From NCBI RefSeq assembly GCF_030285665.1, contig NZ_CP127295.1, positions 7,812,001-7,876,000 on the forward strand: DNA of 64,000 bases, read 5' to 3'. The translations under genes and the position numbers were made by a program. Of this stretch, positions 25,217-34,617 are shown piece by piece. The DNA comes from Amycolatopsis mongoliensis. GTDB lineage: Bacteria > Actinomycetota > Actinomycetes > Mycobacteriales > Pseudonocardiaceae. The notes under the pieces are model-generated. The model did no database searches and had not been told where the DNA came from. It saw only the letters and a list, made by a program, of their open reading frames with translations. How positions within the stretch are numbered: the stretch's first letter is position 1; each line of letters opens with the position of its first letter.

Positions 25217-26227
25217 ATGGGCAAGGTGCGGCAGGCCGACATCGCCCGCGTGGCCGGGGTTTCGCAGGCGACGGTGTCGGTGGTGCTGGGCGGCAACCGC
25301 ACCGGGGTCCGGCTGTCGGAACGGACGCGGCTGCGGGTGCTGGAGGCGGCCGAGCAGCTGGGGTACGTGCCCGACCCGGTGTCCTCGCGGCTGGCGGCCA
25401 CGCGCAACAACCTCCTGGGCGTCTACACGTTCACGCCGGCGTTCCCCGTCGACGTCGCCGATGCGTACTACCCGATCTTGGCCGGTGTCGAGGCGGAGGC
25501 GGCGGCGCTCGGCAAGGACCTGATCATGTTCACCGCGTCCAGCGCGGCACCGGACCGGATCCGCCGGACCCGGCTGGCCGACGGCTGCCTGTTCCTGGGC
25601 CGGCACGTGCCGGTGGACGGGATCGCCGACCTGCTGGCCGCCGGCTTCCCGATCGTCTACATCGGACGCCGCACCGAGCTGGGCGGCCGCATCCCGCACG
25701 TGGGCGCGGACTACGTGTCCGCCTCGGCCGAGGTGATCACGCGGCTGGCGCGGGCGGGCCACACGCGCGTGCGGTACCTGCGCGAGCCGGACGACGCGCC
25801 TTCCTCGGGTGACCGCGAACGCGGAGTGCGCGCGGCGGCGGCCGCCGCGGGGCTGTCTCTCGTGGTGGTCCGCACCGACGGTGCGGACCTCGACGGGCCT
25901 TCGGTCCGTTGCTGGCTCGACGACGGCGTGACGGCGCTGGTGGTCGAGGAGACCGACACGGGCGCGGTGTTCCACGCGACCTGGCGGGCCCTGGGCGAGG
26001 CCGGCGTCTCGGTACCGGGCGACGTTTCGCTGGCCGTTCTGGGCCGGCCCCCGGCCGGGACGGCGGGGCCGGTGATCAGCGGGTTCGAGGTCCCGCGCCG
26101 GGCGCTCGGCCGGGCGGCGGTGCGGCTGCTGGCGTCGCTGGTCGAGCCGGGCTCGGGCGAGCCGTCCCTGCACCGGCTGCTGACGTGCCCCCCGGTGGCG
26201 GGGGAGACGATCGCGACGCTCGCCTGA
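25217..26227 (+). CDS. LacI family transcriptional regulator
   Basis: 336 residues. The N-terminal HTH is complete (ADIARVAGVSQATVSVVL) with hinge region PDPVSSRLAATR. It is followed by a periplasmic-binding-protein-like sugar domain (LLGVYTF, VGADYVSASAEV). ATG 25217 is chosen over GTG 25211 because GAGGTG (25208-25213) serves as its ribosome site. Expected ligand is a mono- or oligosaccharide released by the divergent secreted glycosidase. Confidence 0.92.
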   Translation: MGKVRQADIARVAGVSQATVSVVLGGNRTGVRLSERTRLRVLEAAEQLGYVPDPVSSRLAATRNNLLGVYTFTPAFPVDVADAYYPILAGVEAEAAALGKDLIMFTASSAAPDRIRRTRLADGCLFLGRHVPVDGIADLLAAGFPIVYIGRRTELGGRIPHVGADYVSASAEVITRLARAGHTRVRYLREPDDAPSSGDRERGVRAAAAAAGLSLVVVRTDGADLDGPSVRCWLDDGVTALVVEETDTGAVFHATWRALGEAGVSVPGDVSLAVLGRPPAGTAGPVISGFEVPRRALGRAAVRLLASLVEPGSGEPSLHRLLTCPPVAGETIATLA

Positions 26228-26250
26228 GCGCCGGTGCCGGTTCGCGAGCG

Positions 26251-26340
26251 CCCCAATGTGGCCTTCGGTGCGTTCGACGCACCCAAGGCGGCCTTCGGTG
26301 CGTTGAGCGCAACCAAGGCCGCCTTGGGGCGCTCAGAGGC
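26251..26340. repeat. Three 30-bp tandem repeat units between convergent genes
   Basis: Units 26251-26280, 26281-26310 and 26311-26340 share the theme CCAA-GYGGCCTT-GGTGCGTTCGACGC with substitutions. The third unit contains the palindrome AAGGCCGCCTT. The array fills the 105-bp gap between the LacI and serine-hydrolase genes and runs into the latter's stop codon. It may act as a bidirectional terminator or be a mobile intergenic repeat. Confidence 0.7.
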
Positions 26341-27379
26341 ACCCGGCCAAGGCCTCCAGCAGCAGCGAACCCCGCCGGTCGGTGTCCTCGGGTTGCAGCT
26401 CGCTCGTCGTGAACGAAAACCCCAGTTCCGCCTCCGGCCACGCGCCGTGCCGCCCGCCGCCCGCGCCGGAGTGGCCGAACGCCGCTCGCGCCGGCCCGTA
26501 CGTTCCCAGCGAGTCGGGCAGCTCGTACCCCAGGCCGAAATGGACCGGGCGGTCGTTGATCGCGTCGATGCCCGACGACCACGTCGACGTCGCCGCCGAC
26601 AGCACCGGACGCGGGAGCAGGCCCGCGCAGATCCGGTCGTACAGCCGGGCCATCGCCGCCGCCGTGCCCGTCGCGCCGCCCGCGGCCAGCTCCGCCCGGC
26701 GGTACGCGGCCGAGTTGATCGTGTCCGGCTCCAGCAGCCCGCGATACATCTTCTCCACGACGCGACGCCGGCCGGGATCGCGCAGGAACGTGCTGATCCG
26801 GTAGTCCGGCGACCGCGTCAGCCGCGCGACGCGGTGGTCCTCCGACGCCGGTGTGCCGAGGTGGATGTCGGCGTCGCCCAGCAGCGAGCGCACCACCGCG
26901 CCCGCGGACCGGCCCGTCACCCGCCGGATCAGCTCCGTGCACAGGTACCCGTAGGTCGCCGCGTGGTAGGCGACCCGGGAACCGGGTGTCCACAAGGGAC
27001 GTTGCGCCGCGAGGGCGCGGGCGTTCGCCCGGTTGTCGAGGAAGGACACGTCCGCCTCGACGTACGGCAGGCCCACCGTGTGGGACAGCACGTGCGACAC
27101 GTCCCCCGAGGGGAACTCCGGCCAATACCGCGAGACCGGCGAGGCGGGGTCGATCAGCCCACGGGCGTGGAGCAACGCCATCACCGTGGCCACGACCCCC
27201 TTGGTCCCGGAGAACAGCACGACGAGAGTGTCCCGCGCCCAGCCCGGCCCGCCCCACAGCTCGACGAGCACCTCGCCCCGCCGCACGACGCTGAACGCCG
27301 CCCCGCCGGCGGTCCGCTCCAGCACGGTGGCGAACGCGTCCCGCACCGGCTCGAACCCCGGCGCCACCGAACCCTTCAC
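26333..27379 (-). CDS. Serine hydrolase, beta-lactamase/EstB-like family
   Basis: 348 residues. Catalytic SxxK motif is Ser57-Gly-Thr-Lys60 (LFSGTKG), the second motif is YHAATYGYL, and FGHSGAGGG stands for the KTG box, as in class-C-like esterases. No signal peptide, so it is intracellular and not a resistance enzyme. GTG 27379 overlaps the ABC ATPase stop by 4 bp, making it the last gene of the carnitine-type operon. It could hydrolyse an ester of the imported substrate, such as an O-acylcarnitine, before oxidation; that is inference from position. Confidence 0.85.
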   Translation of the reverse strand: MKGSVAPGFEPVRDAFATVLERTAGGAAFSVVRRGEVLVELWGGPGWARDTLVVLFSGTKGVVATVMALLHARGLIDPASPVSRYWPEFPSGDVSHVLSHTVGLPYVEADVSFLDNRANARALAAQRPLWTPGSRVAYHAATYGYLCTELIRRVTGRSAGAVVRSLLGDADIHLGTPASEDHRVARLTRSPDYRISTFLRDPGRRRVVEKMYRGLLEPDTINSAAYRRAELAAGGATGTAAAMARLYDRICAGLLPRPVLSAATSTWSSGIDAINDRPVHFGLGYELPDSLGTYGPARAAFGHSGAGGGRHGAWPEAELGFSFTTSELQPEDTDRRGSLLLEALAGCL

Positions 27380-28935
27380 AAGCGCGGCGTCGCGGCCAGC
27401 AGCTCCCGCGTGTAGGCGTGCGACGGCGCGCTCAGCACCGTCCGGACCGGGCCCTCCTCGACGATCGCCCCACCCTGCAGCACGGCGATCCGGTCCGCGA
27501 CCTCGCCGGCCAGCGCGATGTTGTGCGTCACGAACAGCATCGCCATCCCCAGCTCCCGGCGCAGCTCGCCGAGCAGTTCGACGATCGTCGCCTGCACCGA
27601 GACGTCCAGGGCGGACGTCACCTCGTCGCACACCAGCACGTCCGGCGTGGTGACCAGGGCCCGCGCGATCGCGGCGCGCTGGCGTTCGCCGCCGCTGAGC
27701 TGGTCCGGCAGCCGGTCGGCCAGCGCCCGGCCCAGCCGGACCCGGTCGAGCATTTCGCCGACCCGCGCACGACGTTCCGCGCGCGACATCGACGTCAGCC
27801 GCTTGAGCGGCACCTCGATCGACTGCGCCACCGTCTTGCGCGGGTTGAGCGAGGAGAACGGGCTCTGGAACACGTACTGGATCCGGCGCCGCTGTTCGTC
27901 CGATCGCTGCCGGGTGGACACCGCCAACCCGGTACCGGCCAGCGAGACCGTCCCGGTGTAGGACCGCGTGAGCCCGGCGATGCACTGCGACAGCGTCGTC
28001 TTCCCGGAGCCCGACTCGCCGAGCAGCATCAGGCACTCCCCGCGGGCGACCGAGACGTCGACCCCGCGCAGCACGACCTGCCGGCCGTAGGAGACGGCCA
28101 CGCCCTTCGTGGTGAGCAGCGGGTCTTCCGGAGGCGGTGGCACGGACGTGGCGTCCGGATCCGGCACCGCGTCCAGCAACCGCCGCGTGTAGGCGTGCGA
28201 CGGCGTCCGCAGCACGGACGACGCGGGCCCGCACTCGACGATCGCGCCCCGGTACATCACGGCGACCCGGTCGGCGATCTCGGCGACCACTGCGAGGTCG
28301 TGGGTGATGTACAGGGCCGCGACGCCGTGCTCGGCGGTCAGCGACCGGACCGTCTTCAGGACCAGGGACTGCGTGACCACGTCCAGCCCGGTCGTCGGCT
28401 CGTCCAGCACCACGACGGCCGGGCGGCACGCGAACGCCATCGCGATGCCGACGCGCTGCTGCTGCCCGCCCGAGAGCTGGTGCGGGTAGCGGCGCCGGTA
28501 CGCCGGGTCGGCCGGCAGCCCGACCTCCTCCAGGACCTCGCCGACGCGCCCGCCGACCGGGCCGGGGTAGCCGTGGGTCTCGAGCACCTCGGCGATCTGC
28601 AGCCCGATCCGCAGCGCCGGGTTCAGCGACAGCGCCGGGTCCTGGGGGATGTAGGCGACCGTGCTCCCGCGCAGTCGCCGGCGCGCCGCGACATCCGCCG
28701 AAAGGACGTCCACCGGGTCCGCGTCCCGCGGGCACACGGTGATCCGCCCGCCGGACAGCGCGAGACCGCGCCGGAAGTGGCCGAGCGCGGCGAGCCCGGC
28801 GGTGGTCTTGCCCGACCCGGACTCGCCGACCAGCGCGAGGACCTCACCGGGCGCGACGGCGTAGGACACATCGGACAGGACCGCGGTGCCGGCGGTGGTC
28901 GACACCGCGAGCCCGGTGACTTCGAGGGCGTTCAT
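27376..28935 (-). CDS. Dipeptide-type ABC transporter, fused double ATPase
   Basis: 519 residues with two complete ATP-binding domains. Walker A GESGSGKTT occurs near residues 38 and 300, signature LSGGQQQRVGIA and LSGGERQRAAIA, and Walker B VVVLDEPTTGLD and VLVCDEVTSALD. It is the DppD-DppF fusion found in many actinobacterial Opp/Dpp importers. It overlaps both the permease before it and the serine hydrolase after it by 4 bp. Confidence 0.95.
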   Translation of the reverse strand: MNALEVTGLAVSTTAGTAVLSDVSYAVAPGEVLALVGESGSGKTTAGLAALGHFRRGLALSGGRITVCPRDADPVDVLSADVAARRRLRGSTVAYIPQDPALSLNPALRIGLQIAEVLETHGYPGPVGGRVGEVLEEVGLPADPAYRRRYPHQLSGGQQQRVGIAMAFACRPAVVVLDEPTTGLDVVTQSLVLKTVRSLTAEHGVAALYITHDLAVVAEIADRVAVMYRGAIVECGPASSVLRTPSHAYTRRLLDAVPDPDATSVPPPPEDPLLTTKGVAVSYGRQVVLRGVDVSVARGECLMLLGESGSGKTTLSQCIAGLTRSYTGTVSLAGTGLAVSTRQRSDEQRRRIQYVFQSPFSSLNPRKTVAQSIEVPLKRLTSMSRAERRARVGEMLDRVRLGRALADRLPDQLSGGERQRAAIARALVTTPDVLVCDEVTSALDVSVQATIVELLGELRRELGMAMLFVTHNIALAGEVADRIAVLQGGAIVEEGPVRTVLSAPSHAYTRELLAATPRL

Positions 28936-29825
28936 GCGCGGGCCTCCCGCTTCCGGCCGGCGGCGGCCGAGGCCAGTGCGTCGGCCACCAGGTTGGTTCC
29001 CACGGCCAGCGCGGCGATCGCCAGCACCGGCAGCAGCACGCCCCAGGGCTGGACGACCAGCGCGATCCGGTTCTCGTTGATCATCAGGCCCCAGTCGGCC
29101 GACGGCGGCTGGATGCCGAGACCGAGGAACGAGAGCGACGCGACGTACCCGATCGAGTAGGTCAGCCGCAGCCCGATCTCGACCATGAGCGGGCCGGTGA
29201 TGTTCGGCAGGATCTCGCGCAGCAGGATCCGCGACCGCGGCACGGCGTACATCTCGGCCGCCCGGACGTAGTCCTGGCCGGCCACCGCGACCGTGGCCTG
29301 GCGCGCGACGCGGGCGGTCCGCGGCGCGTGCGTCAGGCCGATGACCAGCACCAGCAGCCAGCCTTCCGGTCCGATCACCGCGATCGCCAGCAGCGCGATC
29401 ACCAGCTGCGGGAAGGACAGCAGGACGTCGTTGCCGCGCATGAGCAGGCTGTCGAGCCGGCCGCCGCCGTACCCGGTGACCATGCCGAGCAGCGCACCCA
29501 GCACGATCCCGAGCGCGGTGGCGAGCACCGCGTAGAGCAGCAGCGTCGTGCCGCCGGCGAGGAACCGGGTCAGCACGTCGCGGCCGAGGCCGTCGGTGCC
29601 GAAGACGCCGTCGTGCTTGAACGGCTTCCCGGCGAAGTCGGTCGTGGTGTGCCCGGTCAGCACCGGCCCGAGCCAGGGGCCGAGCAGCGCGATGAGCACC
29701 ACGACGAGGGTGAGCGCCGTGCCGATCTTGGCCTGCGGGAACGTCCACGCGGTGCGGAACAACCCGCCGGAGCGCGCGGGCGGCGCGGCCTCGGTGACGC
29801 TCCCGGGGAGTTCGACGGCGGTCAT
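28932..29825 (-). CDS. Dipeptide-type ABC transporter permease (DppC-like)
   Basis: 297 residues, six predicted helices, with HDGVFGTDGLGRDVLTR before the core and RAAEMYAVPRSRILLREILP as the EAA coupling loop. It pairs with the DppB-like permease that it overlaps by ATGA. Confidence 0.94.
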   Translation of the reverse strand: MTAVELPGSVTEAAPPARSGGLFRTAWTFPQAKIGTALTLVVVLIALLGPWLGPVLTGHTTTDFAGKPFKHDGVFGTDGLGRDVLTRFLAGGTTLLLYAVLATALGIVLGALLGMVTGYGGGRLDSLLMRGNDVLLSFPQLVIALLAIAVIGPEGWLLVLVIGLTHAPRTARVARQATVAVAGQDYVRAAEMYAVPRSRILLREILPNITGPLMVEIGLRLTYSIGYVASLSFLGLGIQPPSADWGLMINENRIALVVQPWGVLLPVLAIAALAVGTNLVADALASAAAGRKREARA

Positions 29826-30778
29826 CGGCCCGCCTCCGTCCTGAGTTTCGGGTTGGCGAGGATGCCGACGACGTCGGCGAGGAGGTTCACCACGATGTAC
29901 ACCGCGGCGATGAGCAGCGTGATCGCCTGGACGACTTCGACGTCGCGCTTGGCCACCGCGTCGATGAGCGCCTGGCCGATCCCGGGGTAGCGGAACAGGA
30001 ACTCGACGACCACGACACCGCCCGCGAGCCACGCCAGCTGCAGCGCGACCACCTGCGCGACCGGGCCGATCGCGTGCGGCAGTGCGTGCCGGACCAGCAC
30101 CGTCCGCTCGCGCACGCCCTTGAGCCGCGCCATCTCGACGTACCCGCTTTCGAGGACCTCGTTCATGGTCGCCCGCATCATCCGGGTGATGTAGGGCGTC
30201 ACGACCAGCACGAGCGTCAGCACCGGCAGCACGAGCTGGGCCGGCTGGCGCCACACCGCCTCGCCCGGCGGGGTGATCGTCACCGACGGGAAGATCTTGA
30301 CCACCGTCGTCGACAGCAGCACGACCAGCGCGACGCCGATGACGAACTCCGGCAGGGCGGCGATCACCAGGCTGACGCCGGAGATCACCTGGTCGGTGGC
30401 GCGGTCGCGGCGGATCGCGCTCCACGTGCCGAGCCCCAGCCCGAGCGGCGTGGCCAGCACCGCGGCGACGACCAGCAGCACGAGCGAGGCCGAGATCCGG
30501 TCGCCGATCAGCGCCGTCACCGGTCCCTGGGTGGACGTCGACGTGCCGAGGTCACCGGTGACCAGCCCGCCGAGCCAGTCGAGGTAGCGCTGCCACACGG
30601 GGAGGTCGAGGTGCAGCTGGTGCTGCAGCGCGGCGACCCGCTCGGGCGTGGCCTGCTGGCCGAGGATGGCTCGCGCGGGGTCGCCGGGCAGCAGCAGCGT
30701 CGCGACGAACACCAGCAGGGACACCACCCACAGCACGAGGACGCTGACGAGCAGCCGCCGCAGGATCAGCCGGGTCAT
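29822..30778 (-). CDS. Dipeptide-type ABC transporter permease (DppB-like)
   Basis: 318 residues, six helices. The N-terminus MTRLILRRLLVSVLVLWVVS and ARAILGQQATPERVAAL are characteristic of DppB/OppB, and the coupling loop is YVEMARLKGVRERTVLVRHA. Starts one base after the substrate-binding protein stop. Confidence 0.94.
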   Translation of the reverse strand: MTRLILRRLLVSVLVLWVVSLLVFVATLLLPGDPARAILGQQATPERVAALQHQLHLDLPVWQRYLDWLGGLVTGDLGTSTSTQGPVTALIGDRISASLVLLVVAAVLATPLGLGLGTWSAIRRDRATDQVISGVSLVIAALPEFVIGVALVVLLSTTVVKIFPSVTITPPGEAVWRQPAQLVLPVLTLVLVVTPYITRMMRATMNEVLESGYVEMARLKGVRERTVLVRHALPHAIGPVAQVVALQLAWLAGGVVVVEFLFRYPGIGQALIDAVAKRDVEVVQAITLLIAAVYIVVNLLADVVGILANPKLRTEAGR

Positions 30779-30779
30779 C

Positions 30780-32339
30780 TCACACCTCCCCGCTCGTGCC
30801 GAGCCACGCGTTCCGGAACTGGTAGCCGCTCAGCGAGATCCCGGTGCGGTCCGGGACGAGCCCGGCGACGTACCTCTGGTGGGCGTCGACCTGGTTGACG
30901 AAGCCCCACACGATCAGGCCGCCACGCTCGTACTCGATCTTCTGCGCCTGTTCCAGCAGGCCCGCGCGCGCGACGGGGTCCACGGTGGCCCCCGCGCGGG
31001 TGACCAGGTCGACGAACTCCGGGTCCTGCCAATGGGTCTCGTTGTACGGCGACTTCGGCAGCGAGCCCGCGGCGACCTGGGGGAGGTAGTTGCGCGTATA
31101 CCAGAAGTCCTGCGCGAAGTCCCAGGACAGGTAGTTCTCGCCGTAGAACGTCGTGGTGTCGAGCTTGCGGATGCGGACGGTGATGCCCGCCGCCTTGGCC
31201 TGCTGCTGGAACACCTGGGCCGCCTCCACCGCACCCGCCTGGATCGGCGCGGTGACCAGCTCGACGTCCAAAGTGGAGTGACCGGCCTCGGCCAGCAGCC
31301 GCTTCGCCGCGTCGAGGTCCTGCCTGCGCTGGGGGAGGTCCTTCGCGTACGCGGGGTCGAACGGCGCGTAGAGGTCGTTGCCGAGGCGGCCCTGTCCGCT
31401 GAGGACCTGGTTGATCATCTGCTCCCGGTCGACGACCAGCCGCATCGCCTGGCGCACGCGGACGTCGTCGAACGGCGGCCGGTCGACGCGCATGGTGAAC
31501 GGCAGCCACGTGCCCGTCTCGGCCGCGAGGACCTCGATGCGCGGGTCGCTGCGCAGGACGTCGACCAGGGCCACCGGCACCTGGTCGATCGCGTCGACCT
31601 GGGCGGAGAGCAGCGCGTTGATGCGGGCGTCGTCGTCGGCGAAGTTGATCAGCACCAGCTCGTCGAGGTAGGGCTGCCCCGGTCGCCAGTAGTGTTCGTT
31701 GCGGCCGAACGTGCTCTGCCGCCCGGCGGTGAACGAGCCGGCCTTGAACGGGCCGGTCCCGATCGGGCGCTTCAGGTCGAAGTCCGCCGGGACGATGCCG
31801 AGGGAGTACTGGCCGAGCAGGTCGTCGAAGCCCGCGTTCGGCGTGTTCAGCCGGAACTCGACGGCCCGGTCGCCGCTCGGCACCACCTCGGCCAGCATGG
31901 TCAGCCCGGCCGCGCCGCTCTTGGGGTCCTTCGGGTCCATGATCCGCTTGAACGTGGCGACGACGTCGGCCGGTGTCACCGGGCGGCCGTCGTGGAACTT
32001 GACCCCGTCGCGCAGGACGGCGGTCCACGTCCGGGCGTCCGGCGACGCCGTCAGCGACCGCGCGACCAGGAACTCCGGCCGGTAGTCGTGGTCGCGGTTC
32101 AGCAGGGGCTCGTAGAGGTTGATCACCCGCGCGATGTCCGGGTTGGTCGCGGGAGTGTGCGGGTCGAGGGTGTCGGACGCGCCACCGCCGGTGACGCCGA
32201 CGCGCAGCCGGCCGCCTGAGCGGGGTGGCCCGGTCGGCACCGGCGCGGCGTACGTCGTGCCGCACCCGGCGGCCAGCAGCGTGACCCCGGTGGCGGCGAG
32301 AAACCTGCGGCGGGTGAAGGGACTGCATCGCTCTTCCAT
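30780..32339 (-). CDS. Substrate-binding lipoprotein of the Dpp-type ABC importer
   Basis: 519 residues, SBP_bac_5 (cluster C) family. FTRRRFLAATGVTLLAAGCG combines a twin-arginine with an LAAGC lipobox, so Tat-exported lipoprotein anchoring is predicted. Family landmarks are LYEPLLNRDHDYRPEFLVAR, WTAVLRDGVKFHDGRPVT, then RPIGTGPFKAGSF. It sits 33 bp after the thioesterase and immediately before its permeases. Its genetic partners are carnitine-pathway enzymes, so the ligand may be carnitine, an acylcarnitine or a carnitine-containing compound instead of a peptide. Confidence 0.93.
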   Translation of the reverse strand: MEERCSPFTRRRFLAATGVTLLAAGCGTTYAAPVPTGPPRSGGRLRVGVTGGGASDTLDPHTPATNPDIARVINLYEPLLNRDHDYRPEFLVARSLTASPDARTWTAVLRDGVKFHDGRPVTPADVVATFKRIMDPKDPKSGAAGLTMLAEVVPSGDRAVEFRLNTPNAGFDDLLGQYSLGIVPADFDLKRPIGTGPFKAGSFTAGRQSTFGRNEHYWRPGQPYLDELVLINFADDDARINALLSAQVDAIDQVPVALVDVLRSDPRIEVLAAETGTWLPFTMRVDRPPFDDVRVRQAMRLVVDREQMINQVLSGQGRLGNDLYAPFDPAYAKDLPQRRQDLDAAKRLLAEAGHSTLDVELVTAPIQAGAVEAAQVFQQQAKAAGITVRIRKLDTTTFYGENYLSWDFAQDFWYTRNYLPQVAAGSLPKSPYNETHWQDPEFVDLVTRAGATVDPVARAGLLEQAQKIEYERGGLIVWGFVNQVDAHQRYVAGLVPDRTGISLSGYQFRNAWLGTSGEV

Positions 32340-32372
32340 GGCGGGGACTTCCGGTGGGAGCGGGCGTTCGGG

Positions 32373-32801
32373 TCAGGCGATGGCGCGTCCCGCGTAGTCC
32401 GGGACCGGGGTGAGGTATCCGCGCAGCCGCTCGGCGACATCGGCCGGGAGCGGCGAGGCTCTGCTCCCGGTGACGTGGACGGCCAGGATCTCCTCGGTGG
32501 CGGCGAGGGCCCCGGCGACGCGCAGTTCGTGGCAGAGGCGGACCTTCTTCCCGCCGACGTCGAGCACCCTGGTCGTGACGTCCAGCTCGGCGTCCGGACC
32601 GACCTCCCGCAGGTACCGGATGTGGGCTTCGACCGTGTAGAGCGACGATCCCGTTTCGCGGTATTCCGGGCCCAGCCCGACGGTGTCCATCAGGAACGTC
32701 GTCGCGTCGCCGAAGACCAGGACGTAGTAGGGCTCGGAAAGGTGGCCGTTGTAGTCGATCCACTCCGGGCGGACGCGGTCGCGGTAGGACAGTTCAGCCA
32801 T
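32373..32801 (-). CDS. Hot-dog thioesterase, probable betainyl-CoA thioesterase (CdhB-like)
   Basis: 142 residues of 4HBT fold: VRPEWIDYNGHLSEPYYVLV has the usual acidic/asparagine active-site loop of this branch. It overlaps the carnitine dehydrogenase gene by 8 bp. In proteobacteria the equivalent domain is fused to or adjacent to carnitine dehydrogenase and releases glycine betaine from betainyl-CoA. The same role here follows from the BKACE-dehydrogenase-thioesterase order. Confidence 0.85.
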   Translation of the reverse strand: MAELSYRDRVRPEWIDYNGHLSEPYYVLVFGDATTFLMDTVGLGPEYRETGSSLYTVEAHIRYLREVGPDAELDVTTRVLDVGGKKVRLCHELRVAGALAATEEILAVHVTGSRASPLPADVAERLRGYLTPVPDYAGRAIA

Positions 32802-33723
32802 CGCGGGCCTCCCCGACCGCGCGCTGGACGGCGATGATCGCCCGGTCGCGCTCGGCGATGAGGTCGGCGATCGTGCGGTCCCCGGCCTCGTCGTCGCAGC
32901 CCGCGACGACGGCGTCGCGCAGCCCGGGGGTGAGCTCGGGTGCTTCGAGCCGCGTCCACGGTGCTTTGAGCGACGGCCCGAAGTGGTCGAGCATGTGGGC
33001 CATGCCGCCCTCCCCGCCGGCGAGGTGGAAGGTGAGCATGGGGCCCTGGACCGGCCAGCGCAGCCCGGGCCCGGCGGTGATGGCGGTGTCGATCTGCTCG
33101 ACGGTGGCCTCGCCGTTCGCGACCATGTGCAGGGCCTCGCGCCAGAGCGCCTCCTGCAGGCGGTTGGCGATGAAGCCGGGGACCTCGCGGTCCATGGTGA
33201 TCACGGTCTTGCCGACGCGCCGGTAGAAGTCCGCGGCCCGCTCGGCGGCCCACGCGCCGGTGCGTTCGCCGCCGACGACCTCGACCAGGGGGATCAGGTA
33301 GGGCGGGTTGAACGGGTGCCCGACGACCAGGCGCTCCGGTGTCGCCGCGTCGGCCTGCATCTCGGTCATGCCGTAGCCGGACGTGGAGGACGCGATGACG
33401 ATCCCGGGCGGGGTGGCGGCGTCGATCTCGGCGAGCAGCTTCTGCTTGAGGGGGAGGTCCTCGGGGGCGCTTTCCTGGACGAACACCGCGTCCGCGACCG
33501 CTTCGGCGAGCGTGGCGGTGACGACGAGGTTGTCGCGGCTCGCGCCGTCGGCCAGGCCGAGGGAGGTGAGGGCGGGCCAGGCGGCGTCGACGAGCCGGCG
33601 GAGCTTCGCCTCGGCGTCCGGTGCCGGGTCCCAGGCCCGGACGTGGAAGCCGCGGGCGAGGAAGTGCGCGACCCAGCCGCCGCCGATCACGCCGGCGCCG
33701 ACGCACGCGACCGTCTCAGGCAT
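32794..33723 (-). CDS. L-carnitine dehydrogenase (3-hydroxyacyl-CoA dehydrogenase family)
   Basis: 309 residues from ATG 33723, chosen over GTG 33729 because AAGGAG lies 7 bp before it. NAD motif [17 protein letters not shown], then [42 protein letters not shown] and [19 protein letters not shown]. The last third ([20 protein letters not shown] and [14 protein letters not shown]) matches carnitine dehydrogenases and not FadB-type enzymes. It oxidises L-carnitine to 3-dehydrocarnitine. Overlaps the BKACE gene by 8 bp and the thioesterase by 8 bp. Confidence 0.9.
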   Translation of the reverse strand: MPETVACVGAGVIGGGWVAHFLARGFHVRAWDPAPDAEAKLRRLVDAAWPALTSLGLADGASRDNLVVTATLAEAVADAVFVQESAPEDLPLKQKLLAEIDAATPPGIVIASSTSGYGMTEMQADAATPERLVVGHPFNPPYLIPLVEVVGGERTGAWAAERAADFYRRVGKTVITMDREVPGFIANRLQEALWREALHMVANGEATVEQIDTAITAGPGLRWPVQGPMLTFHLAGGEGGMAHMLDHFGPSLKAPWTRLEAPELTPGLRDAVVAGCDDEAGDRTIADLIAERDRAIIAVQRAVGEARDG

Positions 33724-34609
33724 GGACACGCTCCTTCAGGCCGAGGATCTCGCGGGCCCGGGAAGCGCTTACCACCGTGGCGCCGAGATCCTGGACGATG
33801 CCGACGGCGCGTTCGACGAGCTGGCCGTTGGTGGCTTTGACGCCCTTCGCCAGGTAGAGGTTGTCCTCCAGGCCGACCCGGACGTGCCCGCCGAGGAGCA
33901 CCGACTGCGCCACCCACGGCATCTGGTCCCGCCCGATCGCGAACGACGCCCACTGCGCGCCGCCGGGCAGCAACCGCACCATCGCCTGCAACAGCCCGGG
34001 GTCGGCGGGTGCGCCGTAGGGGATGCCCATGCAGAGCTGGAACAGCGGGGGAGCGTCGATCAGGCCCTCTTCGACCATTTTGGACGCGAACCAGAGGTGC
34101 CCGGTGTCGAAGATCTCCAGCTCGGGTTTGACGCCCAGCTCCTGGATCCGCTTGGCGCCGGTGCGCAGCATGTCCGGAGTGGACACGTACAGCTGGCTGC
34201 CCTCGCCGAAGTTGAGGGAGCCGCAGTCGAGGGTGCAGATGTCCGGCAGCAGCTCTTCTACGTGCGGCAGGCGATCCATCGCGTTGACGAGGTCGGTGCC
34301 GTCGACCGGCTTGAGCGGGTCTTCCTGGTCGATCACCAGGTCACCGCCCATGCCCGCGGTCAGGTTGACGACGACGTCCACATCGGACTCCTTGACCAGC
34401 CGCACGACCTCGCGGTAGAGCGCGACGTCCCGCGAGGGTCCGCCGGTTTCCGGGTCGCGGACGTGGATGTGCACGACGGCGGCACCGGCGTTCGCGGCCT
34501 CGACGGCGCTCGCGGCGATCTGCGCTGGCGTGACGGGGACGTGCGGGCTCCGGCCGACGGTGTCCCCGGCCCCGGTGAGGGCACAGGTGACGATGACCTC
34601 GTGGTTCAT
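33716..34609 (-). CDS. BKACE / dehydrocarnitine cleavage enzyme (CdhC-like)
   Basis: 297 residues of the beta-keto acid cleavage enzyme family: [13 protein letters not shown], then zinc-binding [33 protein letters not shown] and [20 protein letters not shown]. With acetyl-CoA it would convert 3-dehydrocarnitine to betainyl-CoA and acetoacetate. Directly upstream of carnitine dehydrogenase and only 8 bp after the regulator gene. Confidence 0.92.
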   Translation of the reverse strand: MNHEVIVTCALTGAGDTVGRSPHVPVTPAQIAASAVEAANAGAAVVHIHVRDPETGGPSRDVALYREVVRLVKESDVDVVVNLTAGMGGDLVIDQEDPLKPVDGTDLVNAMDRLPHVEELLPDICTLDCGSLNFGEGSQLYVSTPDMLRTGAKRIQELGVKPELEIFDTGHLWFASKMVEEGLIDAPPLFQLCMGIPYGAPADPGLLQAMVRLLPGGAQWASFAIGRDQMPWVAQSVLLGGHVRVGLEDNLYLAKGVKATNGQLVERAVGIVQDLGATVVSASRAREILGLKERVHA

Positions 34610-34617
34610 CAGGCTCC

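Noticed and set aside
26251..26340. CRISPR array
   Set aside because: The units are contiguous with no unique spacers and differ from one another.
26333..27379. Beta-lactam resistance gene
   Set aside because: SxxK motif is present but there is no signal peptide, and the gene is the last member of a metabolic operon.
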